A stretch of DNA of 35,961 nucleotides from Oscillospiraceae bacterium (GTDB taxonomy: Bacteria > Bacillota > Clostridia > Oscillospirales > Oscillospiraceae): the NCBI GenBank assembly GCA_017405865.1, contig JAFQZN010000019.1, positions 1 to 35,961 of the forward strand, read 5' to 3'. Made by a program: the position numbers and the translations under genes. Every line of letters starts with the position of its first letter. Within the stretch, counting starts at the first letter, position 1. Below, piece by piece: positions 24,598-33,413 of the stretch. The notes beneath the pieces were generated by a model. That model was not told the DNA's origin, made no database searches, and saw only the letters and a program-made list of their open reading frames with translations.

Positions 24598-24625
24598 CGC
24601 GGCGGCGGAAATCGCCGCGTTTTTT
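24598..24625 (+). terminator. Terminator insulating the rimP operon
   Basis: A 7-bp all-GC stem (CGCGGCG/CGCCGCG, 8-base loop) followed by six T on the plus strand. It would stop any rightward transcript before the rimP promoter. Confidence 0.65.
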
Positions 24626-24647
24626 CGCAAAAAGTTTCTGAACCCCC

Positions 24648-24676
24648 TTGCATTTCGGATATTCAGGTGGTATAAT
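24648..24676 (+). promoter_or_regulatory. Promoter of the rimP-nusA-infB operon
   Basis: TTGCAT (24648-24653) and TATAAT (24671-24676) are 17 bases apart, and TGG before the -10 box makes it an extended -10. The leader of about 75 bases contains a hairpin before rimP. Confidence 0.85.
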
Positions 24677-24702
24677 ACGGTCAATCTATAGTAGTGCTTA
24701 CT

Positions 24703-24726
24703 AAAGAGAGGGTCGCCCCTCTCTTT
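24703..24726 (+). promoter_or_regulatory. Leader hairpin upstream of rimP
   Basis: AAAGAGAGGG and CCCTCTCTTT pair perfectly around a TCGC tetraloop, followed by a weak pyrimidine tract. It may be a leaky attenuator or mRNA-stability element; NusA, made from this operon, could in principle act on it. That regulation is inference. Confidence 0.6.
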
Positions 24727-24757
24727 CTTCTTGCTTTACGAAAGGTGTTGTTGAAGA

Positions 24758-25210
24758 ATGAAGATCACCGATCAGGTATGGCAGTTTGCAGAGCCGCTGG
24801 TCCGGGAAAACGGCTGCACCCTCTGGGACGTCGAATACGTCCGCGAGGGCGGCGAGTGGTATCTGCGCCTTTACATCGACAAAGAGGGCGGCGTGGACAT
24901 CGACGACTGCGAGAAGGTCTCGCGCGCGGTCGATCCCGTGCTCGACGAGAAGGACCCGATCCCCGAAAGCTACCGCTTCGAGGTCTGCTCGGCGGGGCTG
25001 GAGCGGGTGCTGAAGCGGCCGTCGGACTTTGAACGCTTCCTGGGCGCGGCGGTGCTGGTCAAGCTCTATCAGCCGAAGAACGGCAGGAAGGAATTCCCCG
25101 GCAGACTGACGGGCTATGAGGACGGAGCCGTGACGGTCGAGATGAACGGCAAGTCCTTCACCTTTGAAAAGAACGAGGTCGCGCTGGTACGCCTGCGCGT
25201 AGAATTCTGA
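24758..25210 (+). CDS. rimP: Ribosome maturation factor RimP
   Basis: The 150-residue protein shows both RimP domains: an N-terminal alpha/beta domain (LWDVEYVREGGEWYLRLYIDKEGGVDIDDCEKVSRAVDPVLDE, with YRFEVCSAGLERVL) and a C-terminal SH3-like barrel (from about residue 85). RimP binds the 30S precursor and helps incorporate S12 during assembly. AAAGGTG precedes the ATG. First gene of the translation operon; nusA follows after about 35 bases. Confidence 0.96.
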   Translation: MKITDQVWQFAEPLVRENGCTLWDVEYVREGGEWYLRLYIDKEGGVDIDDCEKVSRAVDPVLDEKDPIPESYRFEVCSAGLERVLKRPSDFERFLGAAVLVKLYQPKNGRKEFPGRLTGYEDGAVTVEMNGKSFTFEKNEVALVRLRVEF

Positions 25211-25246
25211 TCACGATAAAGTAGACATACGATAAGGAGAATAACT

Positions 25247-26305
25247 ATGAACTCTGAAATTTTTGCAGCCCTGCGTCAGCTGGAAAAAGAGCGCGGCATC
25301 CCGGTGGACTACATGGTAGACCGCATCACGCAGGCGCTGGTCGCGGCGTATAAGAAGGACAAGGACGGCTACACCGACAACGTCTTCGTGGAGCTGAACG
25401 AAAACAAGCTCCTCATGTACGCCCAGAAGGAGGTCGTGGAGGAGGTCGTTACCCCCGCGACGGAAATCGCGCTCGACGCCGCGAAGAAGATCAGCAAGCG
25501 CGCGAAGCTCGGCGACATCGTGAACGTCGAGGTGCAGACCAAGAACTTCGGTCGCATTGCCGCCCAGACGGCAAAACAGGTCATCATCCAGGGCATTCGC
25601 GAGGCCGAGCGCGGCATGGTCTTTGAGTCCTTCTCCTCCAAGGAGCATGAGATCCTGACCGGCACGGTGCTCCGCATCGACAACAACGGCGACATGACCA
25701 TCCACATCGGACAGGGCACGGACCGCACCGACGCATTTCTGGCGGTCGGCGAGCAGGTTCCCGGCGAGCATTTCGTCGAGGGCGATCTGATCCGCGTCTA
25801 CGTCATCGAGGTGCGCCGCAGCAACCGCGGCCCGCAGGTGCTGGTGTCCCGCACCCATCCGGCGCTCGTCAAGCGCCTGTTTGAGCTGGAGGTGCCGGAG
25901 ATCGAGTCCGGCGCGGTGGAGATCCGCTCCATTGCCCGCGAGCCCGGCTCGCGCACCAAGATTGCCGTCCGCGCGGCCGAGGAAAACATCGACCCGGTCG
26001 GCGCCTGCGTCGGCGCACGGGGCGCCCGTGTCGGTGCCGTGGTCGACGAGCTGCAGGGAGAGAAGATGGACATCGTCGTCTGGTCGGAGGACATCTGTGA
26101 ATTCGTCGCTTCGGCGCTCAGCCCGGCGGACGTCGTCTCCGTCACCCAGCTGCCCGGCGGCAAGGCCTGCCGCGTGATCGTCCCGGACGATCAGCTCTCG
26201 CTTGCCATCGGCAAGGAGGGGCAGAACGCCCGTCTGGCCGCCCGCCTGACCGGCTGCAAGATCGACATCAAGCCTGCCTCGCAGGCGAGCGAGTTCGAGG
26301 AATAA
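25247..26305 (+). CDS. nusA: Transcription termination/antitermination factor NusA
   Basis: The 352-residue protein has the N-terminal RNA-polymerase-binding domain (1-130), an S1 domain (about 133-200), KH1 (DPVGACVGARGARV near 255) and KH2 (LAIGKEGQNARLAARLTG near 320). Like other Firmicutes proteins it lacks the C-terminal acidic repeats of E. coli NusA. NusA binds elongating polymerase, promotes pausing and hairpin-dependent termination, and takes part in antitermination of rRNA. AAGGAG lies 7-8 bases before the ATG. Confidence 0.97.
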   Translation: MNSEIFAALRQLEKERGIPVDYMVDRITQALVAAYKKDKDGYTDNVFVELNENKLLMYAQKEVVEEVVTPATEIALDAAKKISKRAKLGDIVNVEVQTKNFGRIAAQTAKQVIIQGIREAERGMVFESFSSKEHEILTGTVLRIDNNGDMTIHIGQGTDRTDAFLAVGEQVPGEHFVEGDLIRVYVIEVRRSNRGPQVLVSRTHPALVKRLFELEVPEIESGAVEIRSIAREPGSRTKIAVRAAEENIDPVGACVGARGARVGAVVDELQGEKMDIVVWSEDICEFVASALSPADVVSVTQLPGGKACRVIVPDDQLSLAIGKEGQNARLAARLTGCKIDIKPASQASEFEE

Positions 26306-26336
26306 ACGGGGATCCTGCTGCAAGGGAGGGAGAATC

Positions 26337-26612
26337 GTGCCGAAGAAAATACCGATGCGGCAATGCCTCGGCTGCCGCGAAATGAAGCCGAAGCGGGAGC
26401 TGCTGCGCGTCGTGCGCAGCCCGGAGGGCGCGATCGCCCTCGACCTGCGCGGCAAGGCCTCCGGCAGAGGCGCTTACGTCTGCCGCAGCACGGAGTGCCT
26501 GAAAAAAGCGATCCGATCGAAGGCGATCTCCCGTGCCTTCGACACGGAGATTCCGCAGGAAATCTATGACGCCATGCTGGCGGAAATGGAGGCGGAAACG
26601 AATGGAACGTGA
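26337..26612 (+). CDS. rnpM: RnpM (YlxR) RNA-binding protein
   Basis: The 91-residue product has the YlxR signature: MRQCLGCREMKPKRELLRVVR with its CxxC, and GRGAYVCRSTECL. The family binds RNA, and B. subtilis YlxR has been reported to bind the RNase P RNA and modulate its activity. Start is GTG at 26337 preceded by GGGAGGGAG. It ends 11 bases inside the next gene, so the two are translationally coupled. The order nusA-ylxR-ylxQ-infB is standard in Firmicutes. Confidence 0.93.
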   Translation: MPKKIPMRQCLGCREMKPKRELLRVVRSPEGAIALDLRGKASGRGAYVCRSTECLKKAIRSKAISRAFDTEIPQEIYDAMLAEMEAETNGT

Positions 26613-27021
26613 CAGAAGCCTCGGTCTGCTGTCGATCGCGAAGAAGGGCGGCAATATCGTCCTCGGCGAGGAGCAGGTCGGCGCGGTGGCAAGAGCGGGA
26701 CGGGCGAGACTGATCCTGCTGGCGCAGGACGCAGGAGCGCATACCTTCCGCAGAGCGAAGAGCTTCGTCGCCGGAACGCAGCAGCCCATGCTGCAGCTCG
26801 GCTACGACAAGGACACGCTGGGCGACGCCTTGGGCACGACGGTCTGCGCGATCGCGGCGATCACCGACGTCCGGCTGGCGCAGGCGTTCGTCAAGACGCT
26901 GGGCGAGCCGGAAAAGTACGCCGAACTGCTGCAGGATCTGGACGTCAGGGTGCAGCGCGTGGAGAAACGCCGCGCGGAGGAAAAGAAGCACCAGTACAAC
27001 GTCCGACACGGGAAAAAGTAA
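26602..27021 (+). CDS. ylxQ: L7Ae-family ribosomal-like protein YlxQ
   Basis: The 139-residue product belongs to the L7Ae/L30e/YlxQ kink-turn-binding family: [55 protein letters not shown]. It probably binds kink-turn RNA, perhaps in ribosomes or RNase P. The true start is ATG 26602, which overlaps the rnpM stop by 11 bases. The C-terminus carries an extra basic tail ([14 protein letters not shown]). Confidence 0.92.
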   Translation: MERDRSLGLLSIAKKGGNIVLGEEQVGAVARAGRARLILLAQDAGAHTFRRAKSFVAGTQQPMLQLGYDKDTLGDALGTTVCAIAAITDVRLAQAFVKTLGEPEKYAELLQDLDVRVQRVEKRRAEEKKHQYNVRHGKK

Positions 27022-27034
27022 TGGAGGTGGCTAT

Positions 27035-29344
27035 ATGAGTTTAGTGAAGTATCGCGTCAAGGAAGTCGCGGCGGACTTCGGCATGCAGCCGAAGCAGATC
27101 GCGGAGATCATCGGGATCTATTTTGACAAGCCGAAGAGCAACACGCAGGTGCTGACGGATGAGCAGCTCAACGTCGTGTTTGACCATATCACGCAGCATC
27201 ACCAGATCGAGTCGATCGCGGAGGTGTTCGCGGTAGCGCCGGCGCCCAAGAAGGAGCAGCCGAAGAAGGAAGAAAAGCCCGCGCCCAAGGCGGAGGACAA
27301 AAAGCCCGCCGCCGCGAAGCCCGGCGAAAAGACCGAAAAGCCGAAGGAGGAGCAGCGCAAGCGTGAGCGCCGCGTGGTCGACACCAAGGCGGTCACGGTC
27401 AACGCAGACCGCTTCGACGACCGCGTGGACAGCCTTGTGTCCGAGCGCGTGCAGAACTATTCCGGCGGCAAGCAGAAGATCGGCAACAAGGGCAAGAACA
27501 AGGGCAAGGACAAGAAGGCTCCCATGGGCAACAAGCGCCGCAACGAGGAGCAGGAGAAGATGCGCCGTCTGCAGCTGGAGATCATCAAGAAGACCCCGCT
27601 GACGGTCAAGATCCCCGACGAGATCACCGTCGGCGAGCTGGCCTCGCGCATGAAGAAGACCGCAACGGAGCTGATCAAGGTCCTGCTCAAGAACGGCGTC
27701 ATGGCGTCGATCAACCAGAACATCGACTTCGACACGGCGGAATTCGTCGCTACCGAGCTCGGCTGCAAGGTCGAGCGTGAGATCGTCGTCACGATCGAAG
27801 AGCGCCTCATTGACGACCATGTTGACACCGAGGACGAGCTGGTCGGCAGAAGCCCGGTCGTCGTCGTCATGGGTCATGTCGACCACGGCAAGACGAGCCT
27901 CTTGGACGCCGTGCGCAAGACAAACGTCGTCTCCGGCGAAGCCGGCGGCATCACCCAGCACATCGGCGCCTACACCGTGTCGATCAACGGCAATCCCATC
28001 ACCTTCCTGGACACCCCGGGTCACGCCGCCTTCACCTCCATGCGTGCGCGCGGCGCGATGTGTACGGACATCGCCATTCTGGTCGTGGCGGCGGACGACG
28101 GCGTCATGCCGCAGACCATCGAGGCGATCAACCACGCCAAGGCCGCGAACATTCCGATCATCGTCGCGGTCAACAAGATGGATAAGCCGGGCGCCAACCC
28201 CGACCGCATCCTCACCCAGCTCACCGAGCACGACCTCACCCCGTCCGACTGGGGCGGCGATACCGAGGTCTGCCGCATCTCCGCGAAAACCGGCGAGGGC
28301 ATCGACGAGCTGCTCGAGACGGTCATTATGACGGCGGAGCTTGCCAACCTCAAGGCAAATCCCAACCGCGCCGCCAAGGGTACGGTCATCGAGTCCCGCC
28401 TGGACAAGAACCGCGGCCCGATCGCGACCCTGCTGGTGCAGAACGGTACGCTGCATAAGGGCGACCTCATTATCGCCGGAACGGCCGTCGGCCGCGTCCG
28501 CGTGATGACCGACGACAAGGGCAGAACCATTTCCGAGGCAGGTCCGTCCATCCCGGTCGAGATCACCGGTCTTGCAGAGACGCCCGCGCCCGGCGACGAA
28601 TTCAACGCCGTCGCCGACGAACGCATGGCGCGCCAGCTCGTTGAGCAGAGAAAGCAGGCCGAGAAGGACGCCGCCGCCAAGAGCGCAAGCAAGGTCACGC
28701 TGGATAACCTCTTTGCCAAGATGCAGGAGGGCGAGATGAAGGAGCTGAACCTGATCGTTAAGGCGGACGTGCAGGGCTCTGCGGAGGCGGTCAAGGCGAG
28801 CCTCGAAAAGATCAGCAACGAGGAGGTCCGCGTCCGCGTCATTCACGCGGCGGTCGGCGCAATCAACGAGTCCGACATCCTGCTTGCCTCCACCGCCAAC
28901 GCCATCGTCGTCGGCTTCAACGTCCGTCCGGACAACGCCGCTGCGGCGTCGGCAAAGCGCGACAACGTCGATCTGCGCATGTACCGCGTCATCTACGACG
29001 CGATCGACGAGATCGAGGCGGCAATGAAGGGCATGCTCGCCCCGAAGTTCCGCGAGGCGGTCATCGGTCACGCCGAGGTGCGCCAGACCTACAAGGTCTC
29101 CGCCATCGGCACGATTGCAGGCTGCTATGTCAAGGACGGCAAGATCACCCGCGACGCGCAGGTGCGCGTCCTGCGGGACAATATCGTGATCTACGAGGGC
29201 AATATCGGCTCTCTGCAGCGCTTCAAGGACTCCGTCAAGGAGGTCGCCGCCAACTACGAGTGCGGTATTTCCATCGAGAAATTCAACGACATCAAGGAAG
29301 GCGACGTCTTTGAGTGCTTCGTCATGGAGGAAGTACCTCGCTAA
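27035..29344 (+). CDS. infB: Translation initiation factor IF-2
   Basis: The 769-residue GTPase brings initiator tRNA to the 30S subunit and promotes subunit joining. It has an N-terminal helical domain, a disordered Lys/Glu/Pro/Ala linker (about 70-170), the IF2_N segment ([21 protein letters not shown]), the G domain (GHVDHGKT near 280, DTPGH near 326, NKMD near 380), then domains II-IV ending in [27 protein letters not shown] lies about 7 bases before the ATG. A hairpin follows the stop codon before rbfA. Confidence 0.98.
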   Translation: MSLVKYRVKEVAADFGMQPKQIAEIIGIYFDKPKSNTQVLTDEQLNVVFDHITQHHQIESIAEVFAVAPAPKKEQPKKEEKPAPKAEDKKPAAAKPGEKTEKPKEEQRKRERRVVDTKAVTVNADRFDDRVDSLVSERVQNYSGGKQKIGNKGKNKGKDKKAPMGNKRRNEEQEKMRRLQLEIIKKTPLTVKIPDEITVGELASRMKKTATELIKVLLKNGVMASINQNIDFDTAEFVATELGCKVEREIVVTIEERLIDDHVDTEDELVGRSPVVVVMGHVDHGKTSLLDAVRKTNVVSGEAGGITQHIGAYTVSINGNPITFLDTPGHAAFTSMRARGAMCTDIAILVVAADDGVMPQTIEAINHAKAANIPIIVAVNKMDKPGANPDRILTQLTEHDLTPSDWGGDTEVCRISAKTGEGIDELLETVIMTAELANLKANPNRAAKGTVIESRLDKNRGPIATLLVQNGTLHKGDLIIAGTAVGRVRVMTDDKGRTISEAGPSIPVEITGLAETPAPGDEFNAVADERMARQLVEQRKQAEKDAAAKSASKVTLDNLFAKMQEGEMKELNLIVKADVQGSAEAVKASLEKISNEEVRVRVIHAAVGAINESDILLASTANAIVVGFNVRPDNAAAASAKRDNVDLRMYRVIYDAIDEIEAAMKGMLAPKFREAVIGHAEVRQTYKVSAIGTIAGCYVKDGKITRDAQVRVLRDNIVIYEGNIGSLQRFKDSVKEVAANYECGISIEKFNDIKEGDVFECFVMEEVPR

Positions 29345-29360
29345 ACGCAATATACGAACG

Positions 29361-29387
29361 AAAGTGGGAGCAAAAAGCTCCCACTTT
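29361..29387 (+). other. Strong hairpin between infB and rbfA
   Basis: AAAGTGGGAGC and GCTCCCACTTT form an 11-bp perfect stem with an AAAAA loop. It ends just before the rbfA ribosome site and has no T-run, so it probably acts as an mRNA processing or stability element and may reduce rbfA translation. Confidence 0.7.
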
Positions 29388-29405
29388 CTCAAAAGGAGAA
29401 ATACT

Positions 29406-29783
29406 ATGGCATCGAACCGAATCGGACGCATCAATGAAGAGATTCAGCGCGAGCTGTCCGAGCTGCTGCGCAATCTGAAGGATCCCCGCGTCCACAAGAC
29501 CATGCTTTCCATCACCCGCGTGGAAACGACGCCCGACCTGCGCTATGCAAAGGTCTACGTTTCCCTGCTGGACAAGGAGGCGACCAAGGAAACGCTTGCG
29601 GGGCTCAAGTCCTCGGCGGGCTTCCTGCGCCGCGAGCTGGGAAAGAACCTCCATCTGCGCTATACGCCGGAGCTGCAGTGGCAGATCGACGACTCCATCA
29701 CCCACGGCGCCCATATCCTCGACATCCTCTCCAAGCTGGATATTCCGGAGGACAGCGACGATGAAACAGCGGACAATACCTGA
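29406..29783 (+). CDS. rbfA: Ribosome-binding factor A (RbfA)
   Basis: The 125-residue KH-like protein is a late 30S maturation factor acting on the 16S 5' end. Family motifs are RIGRINEEIQRELSELL, DPRVHKTMLSITRVETTPDLRYAKVYVSLL and FLRRELGKNLHLRYTPELQWQIDDS. AAAGGAG lies 7-8 bases before ATG 29406; upstream in-frame starts would run through the hairpin. It overlaps the next gene by 23 bases. Confidence 0.96.
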   Translation: MASNRIGRINEEIQRELSELLRNLKDPRVHKTMLSITRVETTPDLRYAKVYVSLLDKEATKETLAGLKSSAGFLRRELGKNLHLRYTPELQWQIDDSITHGAHILDILSKLDIPEDSDDETADNT

Positions 29784-30717
29784 AATCGCGGCGTATCTGC
29801 TGCAAAATGACAATTATATTATGTTAACCCACCGCCGCCCGGACGGGGATACCATCGGCTGTGCGGCGGCGCTGTGCGGCGGACTGCGTGCGCTGGGAAA
29901 AACGGCGGCAGTCTGGGAAAACCCGCAGTTTACCGCGAAATTCCGCCCCTATCTGGACGGTCTGACGACGGACGCGATCCCGGAGGACGCAATCATCATC
30001 GTCGTGGATATTGCTGCCGCGCATCTGCTTCCCTACGGAGTGGAAGATTATGTAAACCGAATCGACCTCCGCCTCGACCACCACGGCAGGGACATGGACT
30101 TTGCCCTTGCGGGGTTCGTGGACCCCTCCGCCGCCGCCTGCGGCGAGATCATCCTCGACCTGCTCGAGCAGATGAACGCGCCGGTCGACAAGCGCATTGC
30201 CGAGGCGCTCTACTGCGCGATCGCGACCGACACCGGCTGCTTCCGCTACAGTAACGTCACGGCGAAGACCCTGCGCGCGGCGGCAAGGTGCAAGGACTGC
30301 GGCGCGGACACCTTCGCCGTCAATCAGGTCATGTTCCTGACCAAGCGGCTGGCGCGGCTGCAGCTCGACGCATTTCTCACGCAGACGACGGAGTTTTTAT
30401 CCGGCGGCAAGGTGGCGATCAGCCAGATCCCCGACGCGGTCATCGCACAGTTCGGCGTTACCGAGGACGACATCGACGACATCTCCGGCTTCGGCAGGGA
30501 GATCGAGGGCGTGAAGATCGGCGTGATGCTCCGCGAGACCAGGGAGGGCGGCAAAATTTCCGTCCGCACTGCGCCGGAATACGACGCGGCGGCGATCTGT
30601 GCGGTTTTGGGCGGCGGCGGTCACCGCGCTGCGGCGGGAGCGACCGTGCCCGGCGGCATCGCAGAGGCGAGGGCGGCAGTCCTGCGCGCCCTGAAAGCGA
30701 ACGGGGTGGAGCTCTGA
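29761..30717 (+). CDS. nrnA: DHH/DHHA1 phosphoesterase, NrnA-type
   Basis: The 318-residue enzyme has DHH-domain motifs HRRPDGDTIG (His24, Asp28, Asp30), IIIVVD (about 80-85), LDHHG (about 109-113) and ATDTGCFRYSN, and a DHHA1 domain with GGGGHRAAAG near 290. NrnA enzymes degrade nanoRNA and/or dephosphorylate pAp using Mn2+. It starts inside rbfA (23-bp overlap) and its TGA overlaps the truB ATG, so all three are coupled. A DHH gene in this slot, in place of Bacillus ylxP, is usual in Clostridia. The substrate (nanoRNA, pAp or a cyclic dinucleotide product) cannot be settled from sequence. Confidence 0.92.
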   Translation: MKQRTIPEIAAYLLQNDNYIMLTHRRPDGDTIGCAAALCGGLRALGKTAAVWENPQFTAKFRPYLDGLTTDAIPEDAIIIVVDIAAAHLLPYGVEDYVNRIDLRLDHHGRDMDFALAGFVDPSAAACGEIILDLLEQMNAPVDKRIAEALYCAIATDTGCFRYSNVTAKTLRAAARCKDCGADTFAVNQVMFLTKRLARLQLDAFLTQTTEFLSGGKVAISQIPDAVIAQFGVTEDDIDDISGFGREIEGVKIGVMLRETREGGKISVRTAPEYDAAAICAVLGGGGHRAAAGATVPGGIAEARAAVLRALKANGVEL

Positions 30718-31574
30718 TGGCAAACGGCATTCTGATCGTGGACAAGCCCGCAGGCTGGACCTCGCAGGATGTGGTGAGCAAGCTGCGCGGCGTTTATCAC
30801 GAGCGGCGCGTCGGTCACGGCGGTACGCTCGACCCCATGGCGACGGGCGTGCTGCCGGTGTTTTTCGGCAGAGCCACCCGCGCGGTAGAGTTCTTCGAGC
30901 ACGCGGACAAGGCATATCTTGCCACGCTGCGGCTCGGCACAGTCACGGACACGCAGGACGTGACCGGCACGGTGCTCGAAAGCCATCCCGTGAACGTCGC
31001 CGAGGCGCAGCTGCGCGCCGTTCTGGAGCGGTTCACCGGCGAGCTCGAGCAGATCCCGCCGATGTACAGCGCGATCAAGATCGGCGGCAAAAAGCTCTAC
31101 GAGCTGGCGCGCAGCGGCAAAGAGGTCGAGCGCAAGCCGCGCCATATTACGGTATTTTCCATCGAGCTGCGCGAATTCGACGGCACGGACGCGGTCTTGC
31201 GCATCCACTGCTCCAAGGGCACCTACGTGCGTACGCTCTGCCACGACATCGGCGCCGCCCTCGGCTGCGGCGGCTGCATGGCGGCGCTGCGCAGGGTGCA
31301 GGCGGGCGCGTATTCGATCGGGCAGAGCGTCCCGCTGGAGGAGATTATACAAAATCCGAACGCGGAAGCCCTGCTGCTGCCGACGGACAGTCTGTTTTCC
31401 GCCCATCCTGCTGCGACCCTGAACGCCGCGCAGGAGAAGCGCTGCCGCAACGGCGCGGAGTTTTCCACCCGCCTGCGCGACGGCACATGGCGGCTCTACG
31501 GGGAAAACGGCGAATTTTTAGCCCTTGCCGCGGCAAACGCAGGCAGGGTCAAGACGATCAAGAGCTTCTTTTGA
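30717..31574 (+). CDS. truB: tRNA pseudouridine-55 synthase TruB
   Basis: The 285-residue enzyme makes pseudouridine 55 in the T loop of tRNAs. Motifs: GILIVDKPAGWTSQDVV, RVGHGGTLDPMATGVL with the catalytic Asp, PPMYSAIKIGGKKLYELAR, and HCSKGTYVRTLCHDIG. The usual GHTGTLDP reads GHGGTLDP here, a Thr-to-Gly change beside the active site. Translation is coupled to nrnA by a TGATG overlap. A 235-base gap with two repeats separates it from ribF. Confidence 0.96.
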   Translation: MANGILIVDKPAGWTSQDVVSKLRGVYHERRVGHGGTLDPMATGVLPVFFGRATRAVEFFEHADKAYLATLRLGTVTDTQDVTGTVLESHPVNVAEAQLRAVLERFTGELEQIPPMYSAIKIGGKKLYELARSGKEVERKPRHITVFSIELREFDGTDAVLRIHCSKGTYVRTLCHDIGAALGCGGCMAALRRVQAGAYSIGQSVPLEEIIQNPNAEALLLPTDSLFSAHPAATLNAAQEKRCRNGAEFSTRLRDGTWRLYGENGEFLALAAANAGRVKTIKSFF

Positions 31575-31633
31575 TCATTGCAGATGCGGCAGCTTCGTTA
31601 TGAACGGCGAAGCCTCTGATTATGCGCCGTCTG

Positions 31634-31690
31634 CGCCTTCCCCTTGAGGGGAAGGTGGCACCAGTGCGCACACTGGTGACGGATGAGGTG
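31634..31690 (+). repeat. Intergenic repeat R2
   Basis: CCTTCCCCTTGAGGGGAAGG, GTGGC, a hairpin (ACCAGTG CGCA CACTGGT), then GACGGATGAGGTG. Same family as R1, direct orientation. It lies head-to-head with R3. Confidence 0.7.
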
Positions 31691-31728
31691 TTGACGGATC
31701 CCTCTTTTTTCCGTGCTCGATGAAAGCT

Positions 31729-31789
31729 CCACCTCATCAGTCATCGTCGGCTGAAGCCGCCGCTGACAGCTTCCCCTCAAGGGGAAGCC
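31729..31789 (-). repeat. Intergenic repeat R3 (reversed)
   Basis: Read on the minus strand: GGCTTCCCCTTGAGGGGAAG, CTGTCAGC, a palindrome (GGCGGCTTCAGCC), then TGATGAGGTG. With R2 it makes an inverted pair around about 40 bases, between truB and ribF; both would form hairpins in the operon mRNA. Confidence 0.7.
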
Positions 31790-31808
31790 TTTTCACGAGG
31801 GAGAAAAC

Positions 31809-32687
31809 ATGGATCAATGTATACTGGCGCTGGGCTTCTTTGACGGCGTGCATCTGGGACACGGCGCGCTGCTGCGGCGCACGCGGGCGCTTGCGGACGA
31901 GCTGCGCCTGCCCGCCGCCGCGCTGACCTTCGACACGCATCCGGCGGAGCTGGTGCGCGGACAGCGCGTTGCGCTTTTGAATACGCCGCGTGAGCGCGAA
32001 ATGCTCATGCGCGAGCGTTACGGCATCGACGAGGTCCTGACGCTGCATTTTGACCGCGGAACGATGGCGCAGCCGTGGCAGAGCTTCGTGCGCGACACGG
32101 TCTGCGGGCGCTTCGGCGCGGTGCATACAGTCTGCGGCGAGGATTTCCGCTTTGGCGCGGGCGGCAGGGGAACGGCGGCGCTTTTGCAAGAGGAATGTGC
32201 GCGCCTCGGCGTCGGCTGCGACTGCATCGCGCAGGTGCGCATGGACGGCGCGCCGATCTCCTCCACGCGCATCCGCGCCCTGCTGGAAGCAGGAGAGACT
32301 GCCGAGGCAGTGCGGCTGCTCGGGCATCCGCATCTTTTGACCGGAACGGTCACACAGGGGAAGAAGCTCGGGCGCACCCTTGGCATCCCGACGGCGAATC
32401 TCGTCCTGCCGGACGGCATTCTCGTGCCGCGCTTCGGCGTCTACGCCGCGAACGCGGTCTTTGAGGGGCAGACCCGCCGCGCCGTGGTCAATATCGGCAC
32501 GCGCCCGACCGTGAACGGTCAAAACGTCACCGTCGAGCCGTGGATTCTGGACTTTGACGGCGACCTTTACGGGCATGAACTGTGCTTGGAGCTGTGGGAC
32601 TTCCTGCGCCCCGAGCGGAAATTCGGCTCGCTCGAGGAGCTGAAAGCCGAGATCCTGCGCAACGCGGAGCAGGTCAAACATATGTAA
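31809..32687 (+). CDS. ribF: Bifunctional riboflavin kinase/FMN adenylyltransferase
   Basis: The 292-residue enzyme turns riboflavin into FMN and then FAD. The N-terminal adenylyltransferase half (1 to about 155) shows LGFFDGVHLGHGALL and ISSTRIRALL; the C-terminal kinase half shows KKLGRTLGIPTANL, FGVYAAN, NIGTRPTVNG and LWDFLRPERKF. GAGGGAG lies 6-7 bases before the ATG. It is the last gene of the operon and is followed at once by a strong terminator. I saw no clear promoter in the repeat-filled gap upstream. Confidence 0.96.
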   Translation: MDQCILALGFFDGVHLGHGALLRRTRALADELRLPAAALTFDTHPAELVRGQRVALLNTPREREMLMRERYGIDEVLTLHFDRGTMAQPWQSFVRDTVCGRFGAVHTVCGEDFRFGAGGRGTAALLQEECARLGVGCDCIAQVRMDGAPISSTRIRALLEAGETAEAVRLLGHPHLLTGTVTQGKKLGRTLGIPTANLVLPDGILVPRFGVYAANAVFEGQTRRAVVNIGTRPTVNGQNVTVEPWILDFDGDLYGHELCLELWDFLRPERKFGSLEELKAEILRNAEQVKHM

Positions 32688-32716
32688 AGGACAGGCAGCG
32701 CTGCCTGTCCTTTTTT
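32686..32716 (+). terminator. Terminator of the rimP-ribF operon
   Basis: A 14-bp perfect inverted repeat (AAAGGACAGGCAGC/GCTGCCTGTCCTTT) whose right arm runs into six T. It begins on the ribF stop codon. Confidence 0.92.
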
Positions 32717-32918
32717 CGCGCCGATCATATGCGGTACACTTGACACAGTATGGAGCTTGCACAAAATCGTTTGGCCGCCGATTCCGCATTCGTACGCAAT
32801 GAAAGCAAATTCCTTCCGTGTCCGCCCTTATTTTGCGCAGCCCGGAGAAAAACATGCATCCTTTTTGCGGAATATTTTTTTGTCTGCGTGGAAACCTACG
32901 CGAAAAGGGGCTGAAAGC

Positions 32919-33362
32919 ATGAAACTGACAAAAGCGGAATACGGAAAAATAGTCGATCAATACGCGCCGAAGAGCAAATGCCTGAAGAACTGCCTGAACG
33001 CCTTCTGGGTCGGCGGTCTGATCTGCACCCTCGGGCAGCTCCTGCTGAACTGGTTCACCTCGCTCGGGCTGGACGAAAAAATGAGCGGCGCAGCCGTCGC
33101 CGTCTGTCTTGTCCTGCTGTCGGCGATCCTGACGGGCTTTGCGGTCTATGACGACATTGCCAAGCTCGCAGGCGCGGGTACGCTTGTGCCGATCACCGGC
33201 TTTGCCAACGCCGTGGTCGCGCCCGCGATCGAGTTCAAGACCGAGGGCTTCGTCACGGGTCTGGCGGTCAAAATGTTCACCATCGCGGGTCCCGTCCTCG
33301 TCTACGGCACGGCGGCAAGCGTTCTCTACGGACTGATCCTCTGGCTGATTCTGCAATTCTAA
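32919..33362 (+). CDS. spoVAC: Stage V sporulation protein AC
   Basis: The 147-residue protein is SpoVAC: MKLTKAEYGKIVDQYAPKS, KNCLNAFWVGGLICTLGQLL, FAVYDDIAKLAGAGTLVPITGFANAVVAPAIEFKTEG and a hydrophobic C-terminus, with about four membrane helices. SpoVA proteins form the channel that loads Ca-dipicolinic acid into spores and releases it at germination. AAAAGGGG lies 8 bases before ATG 32919. Unusually, spoVAD and spoVAE do not follow; the gene stands alone between two terminators. A forespore promoter (sigma-G type) was not convincing in the 230 bases upstream, which hold no other gene. Confidence 0.9.
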   Translation: MKLTKAEYGKIVDQYAPKSKCLKNCLNAFWVGGLICTLGQLLLNWFTSLGLDEKMSGAAVAVCLVLLSAILTGFAVYDDIAKLAGAGTLVPITGFANAVVAPAIEFKTEGFVTGLAVKMFTIAGPVLVYGTAASVLYGLILWLILQF

Positions 33363-33365
33363 TGC

Positions 33366-33399
33366 AAAAAGTCCGAAACCAAACGGTTTCGGACTTTTT
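33366..33399. terminator. Bidirectional terminator between spoVAC and rpsI
   Basis: A 15-bp inverted repeat (AAAAAGTCCGAAACC/GGTTTCGGACTTTTT) with an AAAC loop gives a T-run on both strands. It ends spoVAC rightward and rplM-rpsI leftward. Confidence 0.92.
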
Positions 33400-33413
33400 C
33401 TAAATATGATAAA

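Noticed and set aside
25211-26455. 414-codon open frame antisense to nusA
   Set aside because: Shadow of the nusA and rnpM coding sequence; no motifs and low-complexity translation.
27041-29434. 797-codon open frame antisense to infB
   Set aside because: Shadow frame caused by GC-rich codon use in infB; repetitive Asp/Val/Arg/Leu-rich translation without family features.
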